Assembly (NCBI GenBank): GCA_035653595.1
Contig: DASRBO010000118.1
Span: 1 to 29,745 of the forward strand
Reading direction: 5' to 3'
Source of the DNA: DASRBO01 sp035653595
GTDB lineage: Bacteria > Actinomycetota > Acidimicrobiia > Acidimicrobiales > JAJPHE01
DNA length: 29,745 nt
The first letter of the stretch is position 1. The number at the start of each line of letters is the position of its first letter. The translations under genes were made by a program, and so were the position numbers. Below the pieces are notes generated by a model that saw only the letters and a list, made by a program, of their open reading frames with translations, did not search any database and was not told the DNA's origin. Positions 12,895 through 20,660 of the stretch are shown one piece after another.

Positions 12895-14076
12895 ACGGCC
12901 GGCGGTAGCAACCCCTTCGAGGCGCTCTTCAACCAGCTGGGCCGCATGCTGTCGACCGAGGGCCCGGTGAACTGGGAGCTGGCCCGCCAGTTCGCCCTCT
13001 GGACCGCCGCCGAGGGCGAGCCCGAGTCCAACGTCGACCCGCTGGAGCGCATGCGCCTGGAGGAGCTGGTGCGGGTGGCCGACCTGCACATCGCCGACGT
13101 CACCGGGCTGGCCACCTCCTCCACCGGTCGGCCGGTGACGGTGCGCCCGGTGGGCCGGGGCGACTGGGCCGTGGCCACCCTCGAGGCGTGGCGACCCCTG
13201 CTGTCCGCCCTCACCCAGGCCCTGGCCGGACCGGCGCCCGCCCCCGAAGCCAATGGTGAGGACCAGCCCTTCGGCGCCGAGGGCGGCTGGGGCCAGATGC
13301 TCGGCTCGATCATGCCCGGCCTGCAGGCGGCCTTCCTGGGCATGCAGTGCGGGTCGATGGTCGGCTCGCTCGCCCTCGAGGCCTTCGGCCAGTACGACCT
13401 GCCCGTCCCGCGTCCCCCCGGCGACCTGCTGCTGGTGGTGGCGGAGAACGTGGCCCGCTTCGCCTCGGACTGGAGCCTGCCGGCCGACGACGTCCGGCTC
13501 TGGATCTGCCTGAGCGAGGTGGCCCATCACGCCGTGCTCATCCGACCCCACGTCGGCGCCCGGCTGCAGGAGCTGCTGATCGCCTACGTGAGCGCCTTCG
13601 ACCCCTCGGCCGCCTCGCTGGAGGACCGGCTGGCCGACCTCGACCCGTCCGACCCCGAATCGCTGCAGCGGGCCCTGGGAGACCCTGGCGCCCTCATATC
13701 GGAGATCCAGAGCGACCAGCAGCGTGGGCTGCTGCCCCCGCTGGAGGCGCTGGTGGCGGCGGTGGAGGGCTACGTCGACCACGTGGTGGACGTGGCCGGT
13801 GGGCGGCTGATCGGCTCCCACGGTCCCCTCACCGAGGCCTTCCGGCGGCTGCGGGTCGAGCGGGGCCAGGGCGGCCGCATGGTCGAGCGCCTCCTCGGCC
13901 TCGAGCTGCGCCAGGCCCAGTACGAACGGGGGGCGGCGTTCGTGCGGGGGGTGGTCGAGCGGGCCGGCGAGGACGGCCTGGCCCGGTTGTGGTCCGCCCC
14001 CGAGCACCTCCCCACCCCGGCCGAGGTGGACGCGCCCGGTCTGTGGCTCGAGCGGATCTCCTACTCCGGAGGGTGA
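12892..14076 (+). CDS. Zincin_2-like (DUF2342) protein with altered HEXXH motif
   Basis: The 394-residue protein resembles the actinobacterial Zincin_2 (PF10103/TIGR03624-type) family: an N-terminal helical part with NPFEALFNQLGRML, a QMLGSIMPGLQAAFLGMQCG segment around 145-165, the central LWICLSEVAHHAVLI (about 203-217), and a long helical C-terminal half. In zincins the motif HEXXH binds zinc; here it reads SEVAH, so the first histidine is missing. Family members of this branch are often degenerate at this site. No signal peptide is visible, so it is probably cytoplasmic. The substrate is unknown. Its stop overlaps the next gene by four bases. Confidence 0.7.
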   Translation: MTAGGSNPFEALFNQLGRMLSTEGPVNWELARQFALWTAAEGEPESNVDPLERMRLEELVRVADLHIADVTGLATSSTGRPVTVRPVGRGDWAVATLEAWRPLLSALTQALAGPAPAPEANGEDQPFGAEGGWGQMLGSIMPGLQAAFLGMQCGSMVGSLALEAFGQYDLPVPRPPGDLLLVVAENVARFASDWSLPADDVRLWICLSEVAHHAVLIRPHVGARLQELLIAYVSAFDPSAASLEDRLADLDPSDPESLQRALGDPGALISEIQSDQQRGLLPPLEALVAAVEGYVDHVVDVAGGRLIGSHGPLTEAFRRLRVERGQGGRMVERLLGLELRQAQYERGAAFVRGVVERAGEDGLARLWSAPEHLPTPAEVDAPGLWLERISYSGG

Positions 14077-14537
14077 CCGACCACCGGCCCGACGACGATC
14101 TCAACCCCGGGGCGGAAGGCGCCGATGAGGGACGGGTGACGGATCTGTCCCGCGTCCTCGACGAGCTCTACCACGAGATGGACCCGCCCGCCCCCGGCCC
14201 GACCACACCCACGGCCGCCCTGCGGGGCCTGGCCGGGCCCGGCGCCGAAGCCGGGGAGGCGGATCTGACCGGGGCGGTGCCGGGGCCCGGTCCGGCCGGG
14301 CCCCCGTCGGGTGACGGGCCGGCAGCCGACGTCCACCCCGACCGGTGGGGAGCCACCGCGGCCGCCGTGGCGACGGAGCGGGAGCCGGAGGCGGCGGGCT
14401 TCGCCACCCCAGTGCTCGAGCCTGAGCCCGTCCCCGAGGCGCCGACCCTGGTGCAGGCAGGTCCCTGGCGGCGCACCGACGACGACATCCTGCCCCGCTC
14501 GGCGGGACGGAAAGGGTCACGCCTGCGGCTCAGATGA
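14073..14537 (+). CDS. Low-complexity, probably disordered protein (154 aa)
   Basis: GTG 14073 overlaps the previous TGA. Apart from a short helix near the N terminus (RVTDLSRVLDELYHEMD), the protein is mostly Pro, Ala, Gly and acidic residues, and ends with a basic tail (RKGSRLRLR). It is probably intrinsically disordered. It is co-transcribed with the Zincin_2-like gene and may be its partner; this is inferred. It overlaps the next, convergent gene by eight bases. Confidence 0.5.
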   Translation: MTDHRPDDDLNPGAEGADEGRVTDLSRVLDELYHEMDPPAPGPTTPTAALRGLAGPGAEAGEADLTGAVPGPGPAGPPSGDGPAADVHPDRWGATAAAVATEREPEAAGFATPVLEPEPVPEAPTLVQAGPWRRTDDDILPRSAGRKGSRLRLR

Positions 14538-14817
14538 CCTCGGCTTCCTCCTCGGGGATGCCCAGGTCCCAGTCCAGCAGGATGTTCTCCCGCTCGGCGT
14601 CGCGCACCACCCGCTCGCGGTTGCGGCGGAACTGCGGGTCGTGGGGGGGCAGCAGGACGAGCCTGGCCAGCGCCCGCTGGCGGAACTCCTCGATGAGCGC
14701 CCGGTCGCCGAAGTCCGAGTGCACCTCCCAGTGGGGGGCCACCGGCCCCAGGTAGACGATGCGGGCGTGGCCCCGCGGCGGTTCGGGGGGGCTGGGGGTC
14801 TCTTCGGCCTGGGACAT
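14530..14817 (-). CDS. Conserved-looking hypothetical protein (95 aa)
   Basis: This frame starts at ATG 14817, preceded by a purine-rich stretch (GGAGAGAGAAG). After a disordered N terminus (SQAEETPSPPEPPRG) it has a compact domain: ARIVYLGPVAPHWEVHSDFG, then a helix ALIEEFRQRALARLVLL, then PQFRRNRERVVRDAEREN and an acidic end. No family name is recognised. Clear hydrophobic patterning and a start well separated from the upstream gene support a real protein. Confidence 0.55.
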   Translation of the reverse strand: MSQAEETPSPPEPPRGHARIVYLGPVAPHWEVHSDFGDRALIEEFRQRALARLVLLPPHDPQFRRNRERVVRDAERENILLDWDLGIPEEEAEVI

Positions 14818-14865
14818 GTCTGCTTCTCTCTCCGAGACGATCGGACCAGACAGGCTACAAGCCGG

Positions 14866-16263
14866 TCACTGGCCCCCCGCCCGTGACCCCAGCACCACCG
14901 TGATCGTCAGCTGCTGGCTGCCCCGGAAGACGGTCAGGTCCACCCTGTCGCCCGGCTTGTGCTGGCGCACGGCCTGGGTGAGGTCGGTGGCCGAGGCCAC
15001 CGTCGTCCGGCCCAGGGCGGTGATCACATCGCCCACCTGCAGCCCGGCGTTGTCGGCCGGCGAGTTGGGTGTCACCGAGGCCACTACCGCCCCTGTGGTG
15101 GGCGCGAAGCCATAGGCCTGGCGCAACTGGGGGGTCAGGTCGACCACCTGCACCCCGATGTAGGCGCTGGCGTGGGCCAGGCTCTGGCCCGACTGCAGCT
15201 GGGGCAACACCGACTTGATCTTGTCGACCGGTATGGCGAAGCCGATGTTCTGGGCCACCGCCCCGGTGCTGCTGGAGCCCCCGGCCACGGCCGTGTTCAT
15301 GCCGATGACGGTGCCGTCGGCGGCCACCAGGGGCCCTCCCGAGTTGCCCGAACTGATGGCGGCGTCGGTCTGGAGCATGTCGGTGAGGTTCTCGCTGACG
15401 GTGGGGTTGGAGCTGTCGCCGGTCTGAATGGTCCGGTTGGTGGCCGAGATGATCCCCTCCGTCACCGTGGGGCTGCTCACGCTCAGGTCGAGGGCGTTGC
15501 CTACCGCCAGGACGTCGTCGCCGATCTGGACCCTGGACGAGTTGCCCAGGGTGACCGGGCTCAGGCCCGACACCCCGTCGATGCGGAGCACGGCGATGTC
15601 GTCGGTGGGATCGGTGCCGAGCACGGTCGCCGTGCGGGCCTGGGTCTGGCCGTACAGGGTGACGGTGACCTGGGTGGCGCCGGCGATGACGTGGTTGTTG
15701 GTGAGCACGTCGCCGCCGGCGGTGACGATCATGCCGGTGCCCGCCCCGGTGACCTCCTGGCTGCCCACCCCGAACAGTCCCCCTGCCTGCACCGCCTGGG
15801 TGTGGATGGTCACCACCGCCGGCAGCACCCGGGCCAGCACCGCCCGGACCGCCACCGGGGACTGCTTCTGGAACGACGCCCCGTCCGATCCCCCCAGCTG
15901 CTCCACCACGGTGTGCTGGCTGGCCCGGTTGGCGCCGATGAACCCGCCGACCACCCCGCCGGCGGCGCCGCCGAGAACCACCCCGGCCAGCAGCACCGGC
16001 AGCCACGGCACCCCCCGGGCCGGCCGGGTCGGTGCCGGGGCCGCCAGGGGCGAGGGCGGCCCGGGCTGGACCGGGGGGCGGGGCGGGGGACCACCCGGGG
16101 GCGGCCCCACGTCCGGGGGCGGACCCAGGGGCAGCGTCGGGTCGTCCCCGCCGGTGGGCCACCCCGGCGTCGGGGTCAGGGGCGGCCCGTCGGGGGCGAT
16201 TGGGGCCGGTTCGTGCCGGTGGACGGCCTCGTCGAGGCCCTCGTCGGGGGGAGGGTCAGCCAT
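14866..16263 (-). CDS. HtrA/DegP-type membrane-anchored serine protease
   Basis: From ATG 16263 the protein has 465 residues: a proline-rich cytoplasmic N terminus (about 1-85), a membrane helix (about 86-110, VPWLPVLLAGVVLGGAAGGV), a trypsin-like domain and a C-terminal PDZ domain (about 370-455). The catalytic triad is intact: His191 in VLTNNHVIAG, Asp222 in DDIAVLRID and Ser308 in SSGNSGGPLVA. It should degrade or refold damaged proteins outside the membrane. The open frame extends to 16368 but would run through the whiB promoter, so 16263 is preferred. It is paralogous to the degenerate protein at 11581-12792. Confidence 0.88.
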   Translation of the reverse strand: MADPPPDEGLDEAVHRHEPAPIAPDGPPLTPTPGWPTGGDDPTLPLGPPPDVGPPPGGPPPRPPVQPGPPSPLAAPAPTRPARGVPWLPVLLAGVVLGGAAGGVVGGFIGANRASQHTVVEQLGGSDGASFQKQSPVAVRAVLARVLPAVVTIHTQAVQAGGLFGVGSQEVTGAGTGMIVTAGGDVLTNNHVIAGATQVTVTLYGQTQARTATVLGTDPTDDIAVLRIDGVSGLSPVTLGNSSRVQIGDDVLAVGNALDLSVSSPTVTEGIISATNRTIQTGDSSNPTVSENLTDMLQTDAAISSGNSGGPLVAADGTVIGMNTAVAGGSSSTGAVAQNIGFAIPVDKIKSVLPQLQSGQSLAHASAYIGVQVVDLTPQLRQAYGFAPTTGAVVASVTPNSPADNAGLQVGDVITALGRTTVASATDLTQAVRQHKPGDRVDLTVFRGSQQLTITVVLGSRAGGQ

Positions 16264-16267
16264 CGGA

Positions 16268-16340
16268 AGATTTCGCCCCAGCAGGGAAACCATCGAACTG
16301 TCTCGTACGTTTTGTTCGGTGGGGCAAAATGGAGGGCGAC
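16268..16340. promoter_or_regulatory. Divergent promoter region between htrA and whiB with an inverted repeat
   Basis: TTTCGCCCC (16268-16276) and GGGGCAAAA (16321-16329) form a 9-base inverted repeat with one mismatch, flanking a candidate -10 box TACGTT (16306-16311) for the WhiB gene. GGAGG (16331-16335) is the Shine-Dalgarno for ATG 16341. No clear -35 box is seen. Confidence 0.35.
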
Positions 16341-16583
16341 ATGTGGACTGACTGGATGCTACGGGCACGGTGCCGCGACATTCATCCGTCGGTCTTCTTC
16401 CCCAGCGACGGGGTGGGGGTCGAGGCGGCCAAGCTGGTCTGCCGCGAGTGCCCGGTCCGGGCCCCCTGCCTCGACTACGCCATCGAGAACCACATCGACC
16501 ACGGCGTCTGGGGCGGGGCCTCCGAGCGTGAGCGGCGCCGCATCGCCCGCCAGCGCCGCCTGCCCCTGCCCGAGCGGCGCTGA
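16341..16583 (+). CDS. WhiB-family iron-sulphur regulator (80 aa)
   Basis: The four cluster cysteines are Cys11, Cys38, Cys41 and Cys47 (ARCRDIHPSVFF, then VCRECPVRAPCLDYA). They are followed by the GVWGG turn and the basic helix ERERRRIARQRR used in DNA or sigma-factor contact. WhiB proteins bind a 4Fe-4S cluster and control development, redox and antibiotic responses, usually with sigma-A. ATG 16341 is chosen for its GGAGG site; ATG 16329 is an alternative. The short length (80 residues) is like WhiB1-type proteins. WhiB proteins are essentially confined to actinobacteria and their phages. Confidence 0.9.
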   Translation: MWTDWMLRARCRDIHPSVFFPSDGVGVEAAKLVCRECPVRAPCLDYAIENHIDHGVWGGASERERRRIARQRRLPLPERR

Positions 16584-16590
16584 CCGGCCG

Positions 16591-17229
16591 CTAGCGGGCC
16601 TCGGGGTCCCGCAGGACCAGGTCGGCCTCCTCGGCCCACCAGGCCCCCGGGTCGGCTCCCGGACCGTCGGGGACCACCACCCCCACCAGGGCCCCCTCCC
16701 GGCGGCGGTAGTCGGTGACGGCCGGGCTCGGCCGCCCCGGCCTGGCCCCGGCGACCAGCCACCCGTCGGCCAGTTCCGCCGCCCGGCCCGACGGCGCCGA
16801 GCGACCCAGGGCCCACAACCGGGGCCGGGGGACCTGCCTGGGCCCGGGCAGGCACCGGGCGTCCTCCAGGGCGATGGTCACCCCCCGGTAGCTGAACGGC
16901 CGGGGCGACCACAGCCCGGTGAAGACCTCGAGGGTGTCGAGGCCGGCCTCGGACCAGGCCGGAACGGCGACCTCCAACCGGCCCTCCACCAGCCGGTCGA
17001 GGCTGGCCAGCTCCTTGGCCAGGACCGAAGGGAGGCGTCGCTCGGGGTCGACCACCAGCCCGAGGCGCCCGGCATAGCGGCGGCCGAGCACGGCCAGCCG
17101 GGCGGTCGGCGCCCCGTCGTCTCGCACCCACAGGGCGTCGACCCCGTCGCTGGCGGCGGCGGCGACGACGGGCTCGACGAGAGCCCAGGGACCGGAGGGC
17201 AGCAACAGCCCGGTGGCCGGGGGCGCCAT
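16591..17229 (-). CDS. Short luciferase-like (LLM) oxidoreductase homologue (212 aa)
   Basis: The sequence follows the LLM flavin-dependent fold: ASDGVDALWVRDDG early on, RLGLVVDPERRLPSVLAKEL, then LEVFTGLWSPRPFSYRG (the usual W-P-FSYxG segment before the product-binding loop), and RPRLWALGRS, then AAELADGWLVAG. Typical members have 280-350 residues; this one has 212 and lacks part of the usual core, so activity is uncertain. The upstream open frame is not supported by family character. ATG 17229 is used; it lies in a CATG shared with the divergent formimidoyltransferase frame. F420 or FMN could be the cofactor. Confidence 0.65.
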   Translation of the reverse strand: MAPPATGLLLPSGPWALVEPVVAAAASDGVDALWVRDDGAPTARLAVLGRRYAGRLGLVVDPERRLPSVLAKELASLDRLVEGRLEVAVPAWSEAGLDTLEVFTGLWSPRPFSYRGVTIALEDARCLPGPRQVPRPRLWALGRSAPSGRAAELADGWLVAGARPGRPSPAVTDYRRREGALVGVVVPDGPGADPGAWWAEEADLVLRDPEAR

Positions 17230-17263
17230 GGCGCCGACGTTACGGGCGTGGGAGCCTCGCCGG

Positions 17264-18130
17264 GTGCTGGAGTGCGTGGTCAACCTCAGCGAGGGGCGCC
17301 GGCCCGAGGTCGTGGCCGGCCTGGCCCGGGCCGGCGGCCCCGCCGTGCTCGACGTGCACTCCGACCCCGACCACAACCGGTCCGTGGTCACCCTGGCCGG
17401 CGAGGCCGGGGAGCTGGCCACGGCGGTCAGAGCCGTGGCCGCCGTGGCCGTCGCCACCCTCGACCTGAGGTCACACCAGGGGGTGCACCCCCGGCTGGGG
17501 GTGCTCGACGTGGTCCCGTTCGTCCCGCTGTCCGGGGCCACCATGGACGACGCCGTCCGACTGCGTGACGACTTCGCCGCCTGGGCGGGCGAAGCCCTCG
17601 GGCTGCCCTGCTTCCTCTACGGACCCGAGCGCAGCCTGCCCGACGTGCGCAGGGGGGCCTTCAGGGGCCTCAGGCCGGACACCGGGCCGCCCCGACCGCA
17701 CCCCGTCGCCGGTGCCGCCGCCGTGGGGGCCCGGCCCGTGCTGGTGGCCTACAACCTGTGGCTGGCCGACCCCGACCTGGACGCCGCCCGGGCGATCGCC
17801 CGGTCGCTGCGGTCGCCGGCGGTGAGGGCGCTCGCCTTCGCCATGGCCGGCACTGCGCAGGTGTCGTTCAACCTGGTCGAGCCGTTGAGCTTCGGCCCCC
17901 TCGACGCCTACCGGGCCGTCGCCTCCAGGGCCGAGGTGGGCAGGGCGGAGCTGGTGGGCCTGCTGCCCCGGTCGGCGCTGGAGCGAATACCCGAGGCGAG
18001 CTGGGCGGAGCTGGATCTGGGCATGGACCGGACCATCGAGGCCCGTCTCGCCCGGAGGCGCTCAGGGGCCGGGGCTACCACCGGCCCGGCCGCCGGGGAC
18101 GGGGGAGGCGATCAGCCGGCCGAGGCCTGA
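17264..18130 (+). CDS. ftcD: Glutamate formimidoyltransferase (FtcD N-terminal type)
   Basis: The protein opens LECVVNLSEGRRPEVVAGLA and contains DVHSDPDHNRSVVTLAG and HQGVHPRLGVLDVVPFVPL, the characteristic signatures of the formiminotransferase N- and C-subdomains, including the catalytic His of the HNRS segment. It moves a formimino group from formiminoglutamate to tetrahydrofolate in histidine breakdown. The cyclodeaminase domain of the mammalian fusion is absent. GTG 17264 is preferred because the family begins at this point and GGGAG (17250-17254) lies nine bases before it; ATG 17228 is an alternative that adds 12 residues. No other histidine-degradation gene is adjacent. Its end overlaps the convergent whiB gene by 19 bases. 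Confidence 0.85.
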   Translation: MLECVVNLSEGRRPEVVAGLARAGGPAVLDVHSDPDHNRSVVTLAGEAGELATAVRAVAAVAVATLDLRSHQGVHPRLGVLDVVPFVPLSGATMDDAVRLRDDFAAWAGEALGLPCFLYGPERSLPDVRRGAFRGLRPDTGPPRPHPVAGAAAVGARPVLVAYNLWLADPDLDAARAIARSLRSPAVRALAFAMAGTAQVSFNLVEPLSFGPLDAYRAVASRAEVGRAELVGLLPRSALERIPEASWAELDLGMDRTIEARLARRRSGAGATTGPAAGDGGGDQPAEA

Positions 18131-18402
18131 ACGCCCCGCCGGGCCATCGCCCGGGCCCGCCGGATGCGGCGGCGCTCCCGCTCCGACAGTCCTCCCCAGA
18201 TGCCGAACTTCTCCCCGTTGGCCAGGGCGTACTCGAGGCAGTCCTCCCGCACCACGCAACCGCGGCAGACCTCCTTGGCCTCCCTGGTGGACGCGCCCCG
18301 CTCCGGGAAGAACAGGTCGGGATCCACGCCGAGGCAGTTCGCCTGGTCCTGCCAGGACCGGCCTTCAGGACCGGACAGGAAACTGCGGGCAAGTGCGTCC
18401 AT
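18112..18402 (-). CDS. WhiB2/WhmD-like iron-sulphur regulator (96 aa)
   Basis: The protein starts at ATG 18402, seven bases after GGGAGG. It has WQDQANCLGVDPDLFFPERG, then KEVCRGCVVREDCLEYALAN, then GIWGGLSERERRRIRRARAM. These are the four cluster cysteines (Cys23, Cys46, Cys49, Cys55), the GIWGG turn and the basic C terminus. The N-terminal extension and GIWGG-LSERERRRIRR ending are like WhiB2/WhmD, which control septation and cell division. The specific subgroup is inferred. Confidence 0.88.
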   Translation of the reverse strand: MDALARSFLSGPEGRSWQDQANCLGVDPDLFFPERGASTREAKEVCRGCVVREDCLEYALANGEKFGIWGGLSERERRRIRRARAMARRGVQASAG

Positions 18403-18647
18403 CGGTGGCCTCCCTCTCTCGCACCGATGTAATTACAGTGATGTCATCTTCTACCCGCAGTGGTGGAAATGCAAGAGTTACTTTGACAGACCACTCGTTC
18501 TGCCTAGCCCGCGTGGAACGCGATGAACGGCAGCGAAGTTGCCGTCTCCGACCCAAGGGTCCCCTATCTCCCGCCGATGGCGGCGCGGCCGGTCAGCGGG
18601 GTCCGGTCAGCGGCTCGGCTCGGTGGGTGCGTGAGGGTGCCGGGCGA
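18403..18647. promoter_or_regulatory. Intergenic region with palindrome upstream of the WhiB2-like gene
   Basis: This 245-base gap lies upstream of whiB (minus) and after the end of the VWA gene (minus). It is visibly more AT-rich than its surroundings at 18426-18505. It contains the perfect palindrome TGTAATTACA (18428-18437), which on the minus strand includes TGTAAT, a good -10 match. A repressor could bind there. Nothing else in the gap is recognised, and no coding frame is convincing. Confidence 0.4.
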
Positions 18648-20660
18648 TCAGGCGCTGCGCGACGCCGAGCGCATGGCCCGGCGCTGCTCGATGAAGTCGA
18701 CCAGGACGTAGTCCCCCAGGGTCTCCGGGGTGGTGAAGAAGGCCCGGCCCTGGTTGAGCTTGGTCAGCTTCTCCACGAAGTCCTTCAGGTAGCCGGTGGC
18801 ATCGAGCATGAAGGTGTTGATGCGGATGCCCTCGCGGGTGCAGCGGGACACCTCGGTGAGGGTCGCCTCGACCGTCTCGTACACCGGGGGGTAGTGGAAG
18901 AACACGTCCCCGTCGGGCATCACGTGGGCGGTGGGCTCGCCGTCGGTGATCATGATGATCTGCTTGGTGCCGGTCTGGCGGGCCAGCATGCGCCGGCTGA
19001 GCAGGAAGGCGTGCTGCATGTTGGTGCCGTAGACGAAGTCCCACGACACCTCGGGCAGCTGCTCGGGCTTGAGCTCGCGGGCCACCTCGGAGAAGCCCAC
19101 GATGCCGAGGAAGTCGCGGGGGAACTGGCTGGAGATCAACGAGTGCAGGGCCATGGCCACCTTCTTGGCGGCCAGGAAGTTGTCCCGCATCGGCATCGAC
19201 AGCGACAGGTCGAGCATCAGAACGGTGGCGGCCCGGGTGATGGTCTCGGTGCGCTCCACCTCGAAGTCCTCCGGCGACAGCCGGACCGGCGTACCGCCTC
19301 CGGTGCGCTGGAGGGCGTTGCGCACGGTGCGCTCGATGCTGAGGTTGAACGGGTCGCCGAACTCGTACTGCTTGGTCTCGTAGGCCCGCTCGTGGCCGAC
19401 GCCGGAGCGGTCGGCCTGGTGCCGGCCCAGCCGGTCGCGGGCCAGCTTGGAGAAGAGATCGGACAGCGCGTTCTGGCCGATGCGGCGCATGCCCCTGGGG
19501 GTCAGCTCGTAGCGACCCTCCCGCTGCTCGATGAGACCGGCCTCCTCAAGCATCTTGGCCAGGTTGGAGAGCCGGTCGAGGGACCGGGCGGCGTCGTCGC
19601 CCAGCAGCTCGCGGGCCCGGTCCACGTCGACGTCGGCCAGAGCGCCGGGGCTGGAGGCGGAGCGCAGCAGGTTCTCCAGCTGGTCGAGGTCGCCCAGGCG
19701 GTCCATCAGCGAGGCGGCCTCGGCGAAGCCCAGGGGGTCCTGACCGCTGAAGGAGTAGCGGCGGTCCCAGCCGGCCTGGGGGAAGGCCTGGCGTAGGTTG
19801 TTTGACAGGCGGTCGACCTGCCAGCGCAGGTCGAGGTCCTCCAGCAGCTGGTTGGCCAGGCCCTGCAGCTGGGCCCGCTGCTCGGCCGACATCGAGTTGA
19901 GCATGGCCTGCATGGCCGCCATCTGCTCGGCCAGCTGCTCCAGCAGCTCGTCGAGGCTCTGGGGGTTGCCGGGGAAGAACTGGCCGAACTGCTGCATGAA
20001 CTGCTCGAAGCTGGGGTCGAGCGGCTCGCCCGACTCCCGCTGCTCCAGCATGCGGTTGAGGGCGTTGAACATGTCCTTCATCGCCTGCATGTCCTCAGGC
20101 GTCGTGTTCTGCAGCGCCCCGGCCATCTGGTTGAAGTAGCTCTGCAGCAGCTGCTGGCGCAGCTTGTCCATGAGGGCGTCGAACTTCTCCCTCGCCTCGG
20201 AGGAGGTGAACTCGTACTCCTGGAGGGAGCGGACCTGGCCGGCCAGGTCCGGCGGCACCATGTCGAGCTGCAGGCGGCGCTCCTGGGCGACGCCCTCGGT
20301 CACCTCCTGGCGGCGCTGGTCGCCGGACTGGCGGGCCTCCTCGACCAGGTTGTCGATGCCCTCCCGCTCCATGTCCATGACATCACGCAGCTCCTGGGCG
20401 ATGTCGTCGTAGACGCCGCCCAGGTCGTAGCGCTCGAGCTCGTCCCGCCGGCGCCGGCGCAGCTGCTCGAGCAGCTGGCGCATGCCCTGGACCCGGTCGC
20501 CGTTGCGGTCGCGGAAGCCGGACTGCATCATCCGGCGCAGGGCCGCGTTCAGGTCGCCGTGGTAGAGGAGGTCATCGGTGATCTCGTTGAGGACGTCGTC
20601 GGCGTCGAGCTCGAAACCGACCTGGGTCCCGTCCCAGCGGGAGTAACGGAAACGGCTCAC
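18648..20660 (-). CDS. VWA-domain protein, partner of the MoxR-type ATPase (670 aa)
   Basis: The C-terminal third is a von Willebrand A domain with an intact metal-ion site: DLSLSMP (Asp484, Ser486, Ser488), Thr546 in YGTNMQ, and Asp573 in MITDGEP. The N-terminal two thirds are long, charged helices, including a Gln-rich part (ELLEQLAEQMAAMQAMLNSM) that should form coiled coils, and a winged-helix-like stretch near 365-395 (LEEAGLIEQREGRYELTPRG). MoxR/VWA pairs act as chaperone or activation systems, loading cofactors or assembling complexes. GTG 20660 overlaps the ATPase stop, so the proteins are made in step. The client is unknown. Confidence 0.8.
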   Translation of the reverse strand: MSRFRYSRWDGTQVGFELDADDVLNEITDDLLYHGDLNAALRRMMQSGFRDRNGDRVQGMRQLLEQLRRRRRDELERYDLGGVYDDIAQELRDVMDMEREGIDNLVEEARQSGDQRRQEVTEGVAQERRLQLDMVPPDLAGQVRSLQEYEFTSSEAREKFDALMDKLRQQLLQSYFNQMAGALQNTTPEDMQAMKDMFNALNRMLEQRESGEPLDPSFEQFMQQFGQFFPGNPQSLDELLEQLAEQMAAMQAMLNSMSAEQRAQLQGLANQLLEDLDLRWQVDRLSNNLRQAFPQAGWDRRYSFSGQDPLGFAEAASLMDRLGDLDQLENLLRSASSPGALADVDVDRARELLGDDAARSLDRLSNLAKMLEEAGLIEQREGRYELTPRGMRRIGQNALSDLFSKLARDRLGRHQADRSGVGHERAYETKQYEFGDPFNLSIERTVRNALQRTGGGTPVRLSPEDFEVERTETITRAATVLMLDLSLSMPMRDNFLAAKKVAMALHSLISSQFPRDFLGIVGFSEVARELKPEQLPEVSWDFVYGTNMQHAFLLSRRMLARQTGTKQIIMITDGEPTAHVMPDGDVFFHYPPVYETVEATLTEVSRCTREGIRINTFMLDATGYLKDFVEKLTKLNQGRAFFTTPETLGDYVLVDFIEQRRAMRSASRSA

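Noticed and set aside
14959..17568. An 869-codon open frame on the plus strand
   Set aside because: It lies opposite the HtrA protease, runs over whiB and the oxidoreductase, and has the Gly/Arg/Pro-rich low-complexity look of an antisense frame in GC-rich DNA. All true genes in the interval have recognisable domains on other frames.
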